From: Comamonas sp. Y33R10-2
GTDB taxonomy: Bacteria > Pseudomonadota > Gammaproteobacteria > Burkholderiales > Burkholderiaceae_C
DNA: 64,000 nt
Direction: 5' to 3'
NCBI RefSeq assembly: GCF_019355935.1
Contig: NZ_CP079925.1
Coordinates: 1,178,001-1,242,000 of the forward strand
Shown: one piece after another, positions 40,705 to 49,168 of the stretch
Position numbering within the stretch: position 1 is the stretch's first letter
How the letters are laid out: every line of letters begins with the position of its first letter
Made by a program: the position numbers and the translations under genes
The notes under the pieces: generated by a model
What the model saw: only the letters and a program-made list of their open reading frames with translations
The model's database searches: none
Told to the model about the DNA's origin: nothing

Positions 40705-42066
40705 TTAAGCAAGAAGGGTGAGTAGCCGGGAAACTGGAGCACCTTCTTTGAGTTCATGGACGGTGCTGATCAGTTGGTCTGCATTTATGCGTGACTGGCC
40801 GTACTGAAGACAGTCAACTACTTTTGCGCGTAGTTGGTCAGCGCTTAAGCGCTTTTCGGGCGCACCCGAGACCACGTCGGTAGACAAAGCAATTCGCTCT
40901 CCATTGTTCAGTTCAGCTTCAAAGAAAACTGGGGTCATGCCCAGAAACGGGAGTGAATCGTCAGCTTCAATGCGGATCTGATCGCGCGCGAAGTGGCCGA
41001 TGCGCTCATCACGGATAGCGCTGTCTGTGAAGTCACTAATTAGCACAGCGCCGCGTTCAATAGCGACTGCTGAGGTGTAGGCAATGCTGAACTGTGCATC
41101 GACGATCCCCGCAGTTTGTAGGTCATATTTGCGCCCCACCATGTTGACGGCTTGGCCACTGACTTTGATGCGGAGTTGGCGTACATCAGCTAGACGTAGC
41201 CCGCGTGTGTGCATCTCCAAAGCCAAATCAATTGGAGCGTGAGTGAAGCGGCAAGCCGGATAGGGCTTGAGGCTCAGGTCTTCTACCAACGCGCAAGTTT
41301 CTATGCCCTTAAGCACGTTTTCGAGATCAAACTTGCCGTCTTGGTATAGGTTGATGAAGCCGGCTTTGCCTTCAAATACATTGTGTGGGCCGTTAATACC
41401 AGCTTCTGCTAGTGCGGTTGAGAACAACACGTTCTTGACCATTTGCGCGGGCTGAAAGCGTTTGGCCATACTTCCATCGATGATGGATTGCAGGCTACCT
41501 GCGGTTTGAGTGAGTTGATGACCAAGCGCATTCACCGTGGTTTCGGCTTTCCAACGGCGCTGGCGTGCAATGGCCAATACAGCACCAACGGAGCCACTGA
41601 TGACGCTGTAGTTCCAGCCGCGCGAACCTTTGGGTCCCCCTGCACGGCCAATACGCATGGCGCCGTCAACTCCCACAGCGATGGCAGTGAGGAATTCACG
41701 GCCATCGCATTCGGGACTGTCTTGTTCCATGGATGCCATCAGGCCCGGCAGCACCAAACCATTGGCGTGAAGCGGTACTTTGTCGTCGGTGTCGTCATAG
41801 TCCAGTGCGTGCATGGAAACCGCGTTTAAGAAAGCAGCAAAAGGTGCTGGCGCTTTGCCAAAGCCACCCCAGATGGAACTGCCGGTATTGCCACCCCAAT
41901 GACCTAAGGCCTTGCGGGCTTCATTCAAGCCATGCGAGTTGGCTCCTGCCAAAGCGCAAGCCAGGCTGTCGATCAATCCATCTACGGTGGCATCAATGGT
42001 GGCAGGGGAGAGTTGGGCATATTGGCGACTGGTAGCGTTAGCTGCGAGGTGTTGCGCTAAATCCAT
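40705..42066 (-). CDS. MmgE/PrpD family protein (copy 1)
   Basis: This 453-residue protein belongs to the MmgE/PrpD family, which includes 2-methylcitrate dehydratase, cis-aconitate decarboxylase and iminodisuccinate epimerase. The active-site region reads H86-A-L-D89-Y-D-D92-T followed by LHANGLVLPG, so the usual His-Pro-Ser motif is His-Ala-Asn. Further family segments are present: RQRRWKAETTVNALGHQL, SIIDGSMAKRFQPAQMVKN and LKPYPACRFTHAPIDLALEM. It leads the leftward unit with Bug and LysR genes. The reaction, whether hydration, dehydration, decarboxylation or epimerisation of a carboxylic acid, cannot be told. Confidence 0.87.
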   Translation of the reverse strand: MDLAQHLAANATSRQYAQLSPATIDATVDGLIDSLACALAGANSHGLNEARKALGHWGGNTGSSIWGGFGKAPAPFAAFLNAVSMHALDYDDTDDKVPLHANGLVLPGLMASMEQDSPECDGREFLTAIAVGVDGAMRIGRAGGPKGSRGWNYSVISGSVGAVLAIARQRRWKAETTVNALGHQLTQTAGSLQSIIDGSMAKRFQPAQMVKNVLFSTALAEAGINGPHNVFEGKAGFINLYQDGKFDLENVLKGIETCALVEDLSLKPYPACRFTHAPIDLALEMHTRGLRLADVRQLRIKVSGQAVNMVGRKYDLQTAGIVDAQFSIAYTSAVAIERGAVLISDFTDSAIRDERIGHFARDQIRIEADDSLPFLGMTPVFFEAELNNGERIALSTDVVSGAPEKRLSADQLRAKVVDCLQYGQSRINADQLISTVHELKEGAPVSRLLTLLA

Positions 42067-42152
42067 GGCGGTTTATTTCACTCGTGTTGTTAAGTTCCGC
42101 TGAAGTCTGTGCAACCCAAGCATGTCAGTCCAGTTGCTTATCTTGCACGATC

Positions 42153-42169
42153 GGTAAGTTTTGTTTACC
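42153..42169. promoter_or_regulatory. Dyad in the divergent MmgE/PrpD promoter region
   Basis: GGTAA (42153-42157) and TTACC (42165-42169) form an inverted repeat with a 7-bp spacer within the 236-bp region between the divergent MmgE/PrpD genes. The LysR protein of the left unit is the obvious candidate to bind here. A wider CGCGAC...GTCGCG pair spans 42197-42243. Confidence 0.35.
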
Positions 42170-42302
42170 TAGTGAATATCGCTAATGGTATTAACCCGCG
42201 ACAGATAAGAAAAACTATCGGTTCAGAAAATAAATCCGTCGCGACATAGCCTAATGCGATAGGCAGACTGAAATCTCTACATAAAAAGTATGGAGAAAAG
42301 TT

Positions 42303-43685
42303 ATGTCAGTGACGCAAGATATTTCACACGATTTCGCACAATTTATTTCTACAGCGCGATATGAGGATTTGTCTCCAGAGGCAATCGAAGGCGCAAAAAA
42401 AAGTATTTTGGATACGGTCGGCGTCATCTTGGCTGCCACAGGTGTGGAGCCGGCAGTCCGTGCTGTATATGACTTGGTGCAAGAAGCGGGTGGTACGCCC
42501 CAAAGCACTTTGATGGGCTTTGGCGGTAAAGCGCCTGCGCTTTGGGCGGCTTTTCACAATGGCGCTCTAGCCCATTGCCTAGACTTTGATGATCATGCAC
42601 CAGAAGGGCACCACCCCAGTAGTTCCATCGTTCCCGCTGCACTGGCATTGGCCGAGCGCGCAGGCGGTGTGTCAGGCCGCGATTTGATTACCGCGGTTGC
42701 CGTGGGGCAAGACATGTTTTTGCGCATGCGCCGCGCGGTACCTAGCCGGCTGGACTGGCACATTACCACCGTGATCGGGGTGTTTTCCGCCACGGCGGCG
42801 GCAGCCCACATCCTGCGGCTGAACCGTGCGCAAACCATCAGCGCCCTTGGCATTGCGGGCATGCAAAGCTGCGGCACGCTGGAGCTGGCCTACGGCGTGG
42901 GCAGTGATTTGCGTGGCATGTACGCCGGCTTTTCTACCAAGGGCGCGGTACTGGCCGCCCTGATGGCCGAGCGCGGTATCCGCGGCGTGCAAAGCATGTT
43001 CGAGGGCAAGGCGGGCTTGTTCCCGGTCTACTTTGACAATGAATACGACCGCGCGAGCATGCTCAAAGACTTAGGCAAGGTGTTCCATGGCGGGGATGTA
43101 CTGTACAAGCCATGGCCTTCGTGCGGCGCATCGCACGGTTTCATCCACGCTACGTTGGAGCTGATGCGTGAGCATGCGCTGCGCGCCCAGGACATTGCAA
43201 CCATTCGCGTGCATGTGGGGGATTTCCAGAAGCAGCTGTGCGAGCCGATTGAAGGCCGTCGCCGCCCCGCCACTCCGGCCGATGCCAAGTTCAGCATTCC
43301 GTACTGCATTGCCGTAGCCGCCAGCAAGGGGGCGGTCAAGCTTTCCGACTTCTTTGGCGATGCACTGCACGACCCGGCAGTGGGTGCGATGGCCGACCGC
43401 ATTGAAGCGGTGGTGGACGAAAACTTCGACTGGAAAGGGATGTTGCCCAAGGGCCGACTGGAGGTGACTACGCACGACGGGCGGACCTTCAGCCAGGTTG
43501 GCGAGAACGTGCCGGGCGATGTCGAATGCCCCATGAACTGGGACTATCTGTACGAAAAATTCCGTGAGAGTGCGGCGCTGGCTGCCAATGCACCGTCGCA
43601 AGAGCAGATTGCTGCTGCCTACCAGATGGTGCGCGATCTGGACAATGTGCCAGACGCCACCGCCATGCTGCGTACCTTGGGTTGA
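42303..43685 (+). CDS. MmgE/PrpD family protein (copy 2)
   Basis: This 460-residue MmgE/PrpD protein keeps the full active-site pattern H91-C-L-D94-F-D-D97 and HH104-P-S, as in 2-methylcitrate dehydratase and cis-aconitate decarboxylase. Later segments include ALGIAGMQSCGTLELAYGVGSDLRGMYAGFSTKGAVLAALM and YKPWPSCGASHGFIHATLEL. It is the first gene of the rightward unit, 5 bp before the third copy, and divergent from the first copy. Cytoplasmic. It is the most likely of the three to be a conventional dehydratase or decarboxylase. Confidence 0.88.
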   Translation: MSVTQDISHDFAQFISTARYEDLSPEAIEGAKKSILDTVGVILAATGVEPAVRAVYDLVQEAGGTPQSTLMGFGGKAPALWAAFHNGALAHCLDFDDHAPEGHHPSSSIVPAALALAERAGGVSGRDLITAVAVGQDMFLRMRRAVPSRLDWHITTVIGVFSATAAAAHILRLNRAQTISALGIAGMQSCGTLELAYGVGSDLRGMYAGFSTKGAVLAALMAERGIRGVQSMFEGKAGLFPVYFDNEYDRASMLKDLGKVFHGGDVLYKPWPSCGASHGFIHATLELMREHALRAQDIATIRVHVGDFQKQLCEPIEGRRRPATPADAKFSIPYCIAVAASKGAVKLSDFFGDALHDPAVGAMADRIEAVVDENFDWKGMLPKGRLEVTTHDGRTFSQVGENVPGDVECPMNWDYLYEKFRESAALAANAPSQEQIAAAYQMVRDLDNVPDATAMLRTLG

Positions 43686-43689
43686 TGTG

Positions 43690-45057
43690 ATGGATGTCAC
43701 TTTGGCGCGCCTGGCGCGCTACATCCAAGAGGTGAGTGCATCCGACGTCAGCCCAGAGGCGCTGTACGCGGCAAAGCGTCGGCTGATCGACAGCGTGGCT
43801 TGTGCGGCGGCGGCCTTCCCCGAGCCGTTTTGCCAGCAGCTGCGCCAGTTTGGCGCGGCCTATACGCACAGCCAGTACCATGCGCGCATCTGGGGGACGG
43901 GTCAGTCCACTACCTTGGAGATGGCCGCGCTGGTCAACGGCAGCTTGCTGCGTTATTTGGACCTGAGCGACACCGTGCTGTCGCGCAGCAATGGTCACCC
44001 CAGCGACATGATCGGGGCGCTGGTGGCCGTAGCAGAAGCGCTGCAGTGCAGTGGCAAGCTATTGCTGCAGGCCATTGTGGCCAGCTATGAAATCTATGTC
44101 AGCTTGTGTGATGCTGTGGCTATGGCGGCCAAAGGGCTGGACCAAGCTACGGCAGCAGCCGTAGGTGCTGCGGGCGGCACGGCTTTGCTGCTCGGACTGG
44201 ATGAGGTGCAAACAGCAAATTCGCTGTCGCTGGCCTTGTCTGGGCATATGCAGCTGTTCAACGTACGCTGTGGAGAGCTCTCTGATTGGAAAGGCTGCGC
44301 TGGCCCCAATGGCGCGCGTCATGGCGTATTCTCTTGCTTGCTGGCGCAAGCGGGTGTATCTGGTCCCACAGCACCGGTAGAAGGCAAGGGCGGCTTACAG
44401 ACCATTTTGGGTGCGTTTGAGTGGACACCGGGGCAGGGCGCAGAGCGCGGACGGGCGCGCATTGAGAATACGCATCTGAAGTTGCACCCCGTGTGCTACC
44501 ACGGCCAATCGGCGGTGGATGCGGCACTGGTGCTGCGGTGCCAAGTGCCCGCCGATAAGGTGCGCAGTGTGCGCATCGTTACGTACGAAGCCGCCTTTCT
44601 GGGTATGGGAAATGATCCGCAACGTTGGCAACCTTCCAACCGTGAAACGGCTGACCACAGCCTGCCATATGTAGTGGCCACTGTGTGGCTCGATGGTGCT
44701 CTGGGTATTGACTCGTATGCAGATGCGCAGCTGCAGCGGCCCGATCTCTTGGCTTGGATGCAGCGCATCGAGGTGCAGCCTTGCCTGGAGATGACGCAGC
44801 AATTCCCCAGTCAGTCGCAGGTGCGCATTGAAGTGACGGATTTGCAGGGTGTCACCACGGTGCACACGCAGCGCAACCCTAGGGGGCATGCCAACGACCC
44901 CATCAGCGATGCCGAGCTGGAGGCCAAGTTTCTGGCCTGTTTTGCGCCGTGGGGTGATGCGGTGCAGGCGAGCAGCCTGCTGGAGTTCTTGTGGCAGGTG
45001 GAGGAGTTGGCGAATGTCGGCCAGCTGGTCGACCGGCTGGTGCCAGCTGCGGCATAG
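43690..45057 (+). CDS. MmgE/PrpD family protein (copy 3, altered active-site motif)
   Basis: This 455-residue protein is recognisable by RLIDSVACAAAAFPEPFCQQLRQFG, GLDEVQTANSLSLALSGHMQL, ELSDWKGCAGPNGARHGVFSCLLAQAG and LKLHPVCYHGQSAVDAALVL. The usual H-x-x-D-x-D-D motif reads R88-Y-L-D91-L-S-D94-T while H103-P-S is kept, so two motif residues differ from copy 2. ATG 43690 is chosen; the frame extends to 43564 within copy 2 but without family similarity. A terminator hairpin follows at 45070. It may have a different reaction or form a heteromer with copy 2. Confidence 0.85.
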   Translation: MDVTLARLARYIQEVSASDVSPEALYAAKRRLIDSVACAAAAFPEPFCQQLRQFGAAYTHSQYHARIWGTGQSTTLEMAALVNGSLLRYLDLSDTVLSRSNGHPSDMIGALVAVAEALQCSGKLLLQAIVASYEIYVSLCDAVAMAAKGLDQATAAAVGAAGGTALLLGLDEVQTANSLSLALSGHMQLFNVRCGELSDWKGCAGPNGARHGVFSCLLAQAGVSGPTAPVEGKGGLQTILGAFEWTPGQGAERGRARIENTHLKLHPVCYHGQSAVDAALVLRCQVPADKVRSVRIVTYEAAFLGMGNDPQRWQPSNRETADHSLPYVVATVWLDGALGIDSYADAQLQRPDLLAWMQRIEVQPCLEMTQQFPSQSQVRIEVTDLQGVTTVHTQRNPRGHANDPISDAELEAKFLACFAPWGDAVQASSLLEFLWQVEELANVGQLVDRLVPAAA

Positions 45058-45069
45058 CGGAGGTGTTGT

Positions 45070-45115
45070 CCCCAGCCCAGATACAGCGGCCGTAGTGTTT
45101 GCATCTGGGCTGGGG
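45070..45115 (+). terminator. Strong hairpin terminator after the MmgE/PrpD pair
   Basis: CCCCAGCCCAGAT (45070-45082) pairs perfectly with ATCTGGGCTGGGG (45103-45115) around a 20-base loop, 12 bp after the stop of copy 3. The U tract is poor, but the position and 13-bp stem support termination. Confidence 0.6.
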
Positions 45116-45708
45116 GTAAGGGCCATCGCAAGGGGTGGAAAAACGGGTAGGGATGCAGTGCAATGCGGCGCAGCCTGACGGCTTGCGAGGCTGAAAATAG
45201 TAAAAAGTGAGCAAGCAGTGCTTGTTATTCAATAACTTTCAGTATGTCAATATATTGAAAGTTAATTTTTATCGGCACAAACAGCTATCAATTTTGATTT
45301 GATGGCTGTTGAGAAATTTTCCTTCTTTATCGCTAGCAATTTTCCTGTATGAATTGACATCGGTAATCGTCCTCGAAATCAAAATCAGATCCGGTGAAAC
45401 TTTTGAATTCGTTGTTGATATTCCTAGGGTTAATACGAGGAATGTCAAGCTTATGTTTTTCTATTGCATCGAAATGAATCCGGGTTAATACCGGGATGCG
45501 AGATTGATGGTTGCTTTAAACCCGTAATTTTTATTACTTGATATCGCTGATAACGGCAGTCAAAAATAAAGGGATAACCCTTTACTCTCACTAGGTGGCG
45601 ATGATTTATTGGTAAGTAAAACTTTCCATTTGGCGCAAAAAATCCAACTCGACATTAACGAAGCTGAATCTGAAACTATCCCTCAGATCAACCAAACAGC
45701 TTCATCAC
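45116..45708. other. AT-rich intergenic region before the CoA-transferase operon
   Basis: About 590 bp with no credible gene on either strand, clearly richer in A+T than its flanks. It contains a repeat-family hairpin at 45280-45310 and must hold the promoter of the long rightward operon starting at 45709. Such a long leader could carry regulatory sites or a small RNA, but I see no defined structure besides the hairpin. Confidence 0.5.
45280..45310 (+). repeat. Comamonadaceae-type intergenic repeat, copy C, forming a hairpin
   Basis: AACAGCTATCAA (45280-45291) pairs with TTGATGGCTGTT (45299-45310), a 12-bp stem with one G-T pair and a 7-base loop. It shares the ACAGCTATCAA core with copies A, D and E. 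Confidence 0.5.
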
Positions 45709-46956
45709 ATGTCTGCTTCCACTACCGCTCCATCGCCACTGCAAGGTGTCAAGGTCATTGAGTTATCCCACTTGATCGCCGGTCCTTACTGCGGCCAGTT
45801 GCTGGCAGAAGAAGGCGCCACCGTGATCAAGGTCGAGCCACCCGAAGGTGAGTTGACCCGCCACCGCGAACCCATGCGCCGCAACGGTGACCAGGAAATT
45901 TCGGGCTACTTTGGTGCCTTGAATCGTGGCAAGCAAAGTGTCTGTTTGGATCTGAAAAACAAGCAGGGCATTGACACCCTGCACCAGCTGCTGGCGGGCA
46001 GCGATGTGCTGCTGACGAATATGCGTGGCGGTGCACTGAAGCGCCTTGGCCTGTATCCGGAAGATCTGATTAAGCGTTACCCCCGCCTGATCGTGGCCTG
46101 CATCTCTGGTTTTGGTCTGCAAAACGCCGGCAAGTACACCGAAGTGGCTGGTCTGGCCATGGTGGCCGAAGCCATGTCCGGCACCACCAGCCTGACTCGT
46201 GACCATGAAGGCAACCCCGTGTGGTGCGGCTTTGCAATGGGCGACATTCTGGCCGGCATGACTGCGCATTCGGCCATCTTGTTGGCACTGCGTAACCAAG
46301 CGCAGCACGGATTGGGTCGCGTGCTGGATCTGAGCATGGTGGAGTGCTCCCTGCCCATGGTGAGTGTTGCGCTGGCCCGTGAGCAATCGGCCAGCGCCGA
46401 GCTGCGTGCCTTTGCGGGTTCCAATAACTTCCACGGTGTGCCTTACGGTGCTTTCCCCGCATCGGATGGTTTTGTGAACATCGGCGTGAACCGTGACGAC
46501 TTCTGGGCGCGCCTGTGCAATGCCATGGATCGCCCCGAGCTGGGTACTGATGAGCGCTATGCCAAATATGTGGAGCGCGCCAAACGCCAGCACGAAGTGC
46601 ATGGCATCACCGAAGCGTTCACCCGCCAATTCACCCGTGACGAAATCGTCAACAAGCTCAATGCCGTCGATGTGCCCGTGGCCAGCATTCTGAACATGAA
46701 TGAGTTGACTGAGCACGATTACATGCAGCTGCGCGGCTCCTTGCGCACAGTGCGCGACGGCATTGGCGGAACTATGCAACTGCCCATAGATGCCACCCGT
46801 TTTGAGCCCGTGCCGGGCAGCGACCTAGTGCCCTTATTGGGCGAGCACCGCGACGCCGTGTTGCGTCGTGAGTTGAACCTGTCTGCTCAGGACATTGAGC
46901 GCCTGATGGAAGAAGGCGCTTTTGGCAAAACCCCAGCACTGGCCTCTGTCGCCTGA
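45709..46956 (+). CDS. CaiB/BaiF class III CoA-transferase (copy 1)
   Basis: This 415-residue enzyme transfers CoA from an acyl-CoA donor to a carboxylic acid. The family start VIELSHLIAGPYCGQLLAEEGATVIKVEPPEGE is clear, as is LNRGKQSVCLDLKNKQG. The catalytic aspartate is D179 in CGFAMGDILAGM (equivalent to Asp169 of formyl-CoA transferase). It begins the long rightward catabolic operon after the AT-rich gap and is 47 bp before an acyl-CoA dehydrogenase gene, suggesting that it activates the substrate for dehydrogenation. Substrate unknown; cytoplasmic. Confidence 0.92.
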   Translation: MSASTTAPSPLQGVKVIELSHLIAGPYCGQLLAEEGATVIKVEPPEGELTRHREPMRRNGDQEISGYFGALNRGKQSVCLDLKNKQGIDTLHQLLAGSDVLLTNMRGGALKRLGLYPEDLIKRYPRLIVACISGFGLQNAGKYTEVAGLAMVAEAMSGTTSLTRDHEGNPVWCGFAMGDILAGMTAHSAILLALRNQAQHGLGRVLDLSMVECSLPMVSVALAREQSASAELRAFAGSNNFHGVPYGAFPASDGFVNIGVNRDDFWARLCNAMDRPELGTDERYAKYVERAKRQHEVHGITEAFTRQFTRDEIVNKLNAVDVPVASILNMNELTEHDYMQLRGSLRTVRDGIGGTMQLPIDATRFEPVPGSDLVPLLGEHRDAVLRRELNLSAQDIERLMEEGAFGKTPALASVA

Positions 46957-47003
46957 GTTTCTATCTGAACTTCATTCCACCCACCACCCTCTGAAAGCAC
47001 TTT

Positions 47004-48206
47004 ATGAACACCGCAACCCTAGAGCGTCCAGCATCCAACCAAAGCGGCCATGCCTCTGGCGTAACCCGCGCCGATGTATTGCAAGCGACGCAGGCCGTGA
47101 CCAGCCGCTTTGGCGATGAATACTTTGCCAAGCTGGACAAGGAAGAGGGCTTTCCACACGAGTACATCAAGGCCCTGATGGATGCCAAGCTGCACACCGT
47201 GATGATTCCTGAGCAGTACGGCGGCATGGGTCTGGGCTTGGAGCATGCTTGCACGATCGTGGAAGAAATGCATCGCTCCGGTGGCGTGGGCTCGATGATC
47301 CATGGTCAGATGTTCATGATGGGCATCTTGGCCCGTCACGGCACCGATGAGCAAAAGCGCAAAATTCTCGAAGAGGTTTGTGCAGGCAAAGTGCGTCTGC
47401 AGTCCTTTTCGTTGACCGAACCCAATGCCGGCACCGATACGTCCAAACTTCAAACTAAGGCCGTTAAAGAAGGTAACGAGTGGGTTATTACGGGTCAGAA
47501 GCTGTGGACCTCGCGCTTTGACTACACCGATGCCTTCATGGTGTTCGCCCGTACCAGCCCTCCTAAGGATCCTGCCAAGGCTTACCAAGGTATCTCGGCT
47601 TTCTTGGTGGACAAGCGCAATGTAGATCCCAAGCAATACTCAAGCCGCAAGATCGACGTGATGTTCAACCACCATACGTATGAAGTGTTCTACGACAACA
47701 TGCGTGTGCCGGAAACTTCACTGATCGGCGAAGAAGGCAAGGGTTTTAAATATCTGCTGGATGGCTTGAATGCCGAGCGCATCATCATCGCCTCCGAAGC
47801 CATCGGCGACGGTCGCTGGTTCGTGGAAAAAGCCGTGAATTACGCCAAGGAGCGTGTGTTGTTTGGCAAGCCCATCGGTGCTAACCAAGGTGTGCAGTTC
47901 CCGATCGCCCTGGGCTATGCCCACCTGGAAGCGGCTGACGCGCTGCGCTGGAAAGCAGCGGAAAAATTCGACCGTAACGAACACTGTGGCGGTGAAGCCA
48001 ATATCGCCAAGATGCTAGCGTCCGACGCTTCGTGGGAACTGGCCAATGTGTGTATGCAAACACATGGCGGTTTCGGCTTGGCCAAGGAATACCACATTGA
48101 ACGACGCTTCCGTGATACCCGCGTTTTTCAGATCGCGCCGGTGTCTCCCAACATGATTCTGAACTACGTCAGCCAGCACGTGCTGGGCCTGCCACGTTCT
48201 TATTAA
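47004..48206 (+). CDS. Acyl-CoA dehydrogenase with atypical C-terminal motif
   Basis: This 400-residue flavoprotein shows the acyl-CoA dehydrogenase pattern: MIPEQYGGMGLGLEHACTIVEEMHRSGG, SFSLTEPNAGTDTSKLQTKAV, then ITGQKLWTSRFDYTDAFMVF and MQTHGGFGLAKEYHIERRFRDTRVF. Where most members read YEGTNQVH with the catalytic Glu, this one reads QIAPVSPNMILNYVSQHVLG, so the base must come from another position, as in isovaleryl- or long-chain-type enzymes. Electrons would go to the ETF encoded at 59-61 kb. It sits between a CoA-transferase and a MaoC gene. Confidence 0.92.
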   Translation: MNTATLERPASNQSGHASGVTRADVLQATQAVTSRFGDEYFAKLDKEEGFPHEYIKALMDAKLHTVMIPEQYGGMGLGLEHACTIVEEMHRSGGVGSMIHGQMFMMGILARHGTDEQKRKILEEVCAGKVRLQSFSLTEPNAGTDTSKLQTKAVKEGNEWVITGQKLWTSRFDYTDAFMVFARTSPPKDPAKAYQGISAFLVDKRNVDPKQYSSRKIDVMFNHHTYEVFYDNMRVPETSLIGEEGKGFKYLLDGLNAERIIIASEAIGDGRWFVEKAVNYAKERVLFGKPIGANQGVQFPIALGYAHLEAADALRWKAAEKFDRNEHCGGEANIAKMLASDASWELANVCMQTHGGFGLAKEYHIERRFRDTRVFQIAPVSPNMILNYVSQHVLGLPRSY

Positions 48207-48230
48207 TTAGCCATCAGGGATGAAAGCGCC

Positions 48231-48704
48231 ATGAACGCACCGTACTTTGAAGATTACACAGAAGACTGGTCGTATGTAACCGAATCGACCGTGGTGACTG
48301 ATGAAGACATCGCCGCTTTCGTAGAACTACACAAGTTCCATACGCCGACCTTCACGGACATGAATTATGTGAAGTCTTCGGCAGATTACGGTGCGCGCAT
48401 GGCTCCTGGGTTGTTTGCACTATGTGCCGCAGAAGGTCTGGTGCTGCGCGCCGGCCTGACGCGCAAACGCGGCATCTTCTTGATGGAGTTGTCGCCCAAA
48501 TTTCAGAAACCGGTCTTTGCCGGTGACACCTTAGTCAATCGGGTGCGCTTGGCCTCCAAGAAGATGACCAGCAAATCCGATCGTGGCGTGGTGGTGACGG
48601 CCCATGAGGTGGTGAATCAAAAAGGCGAGGTAGTGATCAGCTACCTGTCGACCCGAATGATCCGCACCCGCGCCTATGTGGAAGTGCCGGCTGCTGCGGC
48701 CTGA
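48231..48704 (+). CDS. MaoC-like hot-dog protein lacking the hydratase dyad
   Basis: This 157-residue single hot-dog domain aligns without gaps to the second MaoC protein of the cluster over the active-site stretch: TDEDIAAFVELHKFHTPTFTDMNY against TQTDIVNFACLSGDFNEVHTNHEY. The catalytic Asp and His of R-specific hydratases are replaced by F36 and F41, and Asn by T38. The rest of the fold (MAPGLFALCAAEGLV, PKFQKPVFAGDTL, ISYLSTRMIRT) is intact. By analogy with steroid MaoC heteromers it may be the non-catalytic partner of another MaoC or of the DUF35 protein encoded next. Enzymatic activity as hydratase is doubtful. Confidence 0.82.
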   Translation: MNAPYFEDYTEDWSYVTESTVVTDEDIAAFVELHKFHTPTFTDMNYVKSSADYGARMAPGLFALCAAEGLVLRAGLTRKRGIFLMELSPKFQKPVFAGDTLVNRVRLASKKMTSKSDRGVVVTAHEVVNQKGEVVISYLSTRMIRTRAYVEVPAAAA

Positions 48705-48748
48705 AGCAAGTCACTCAGAACTTCGAACATTTGGTCAGGATAAAAGTC

Positions 48749-49159
48749 GTGGAAAACACCCTTCCCAAACCCGTCTCCAACGCGGACTCACAGCCTTATT
48801 GGCAAGGTGCCCGTGAAGGTAAATTGCTGATCCGCAAATGTAGCGCCTGTGGGCAGCTGCACTTCATGCCCCGCTATCTGTGCCCCACCTGCTGGTCAGG
48901 CGATCTGGAATGGGTCGAGGCTTCGGGCAAAGGCTCGGTGCACAGCTACACCATCATCCGACGCGCTTCCGACCCGCGCTTTGCGCATCTGGTGCCCTAT
49001 GTCGTGGCGCTGGTGGATTTACAGGAGGGCCCCCGCATGATGGCCAACGTTCTGGGGGAGAACGCTTTGGAGACCAAGATTGGTGATGCCGTGAGCCTGG
49101 TTTTTGAAGACCGTGGCGATGGCGACCAGCTGCCTCAGTTCAAGCGCACATCGGTCTGA
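48749..49159 (+). CDS. DUF35 zinc-ribbon/OB-fold acyl-CoA-binding protein
   Basis: This protein of about 136 residues has a rubredoxin-like zinc ribbon (RKCSACGQLHFMPRYLCPTC, cysteines at about 31, 34, 45 and 48) followed by an OB-fold domain (GKGSVHSYTIIRRASDPRF, VPYVVALVDLQEGPRMMANV). DUF35 proteins pair with thiolase-like enzymes, for example with HMG-CoA synthase or with Ltp2 aldolase in steroid side-chain removal, and help shape the acyl-CoA channel. GTG 48749 is chosen because AGGA lies 8 bp upstream; a TTG at 48731 is possible. The thiolase-like gene follows after 9 bp. Confidence 0.88.
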   Translation: MENTLPKPVSNADSQPYWQGAREGKLLIRKCSACGQLHFMPRYLCPTCWSGDLEWVEASGKGSVHSYTIIRRASDPRFAHLVPYVVALVDLQEGPRMMANVLGENALETKIGDAVSLVFEDRGDGDQLPQFKRTSV

Positions 49160-49168
49160 GGAAGCTTT

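Noticed and set aside
45763..46779. 338-codon leftward frame opposite the first CoA-transferase
   Set aside because: Antisense shadow in GC-rich coding sequence; no family resemblance.
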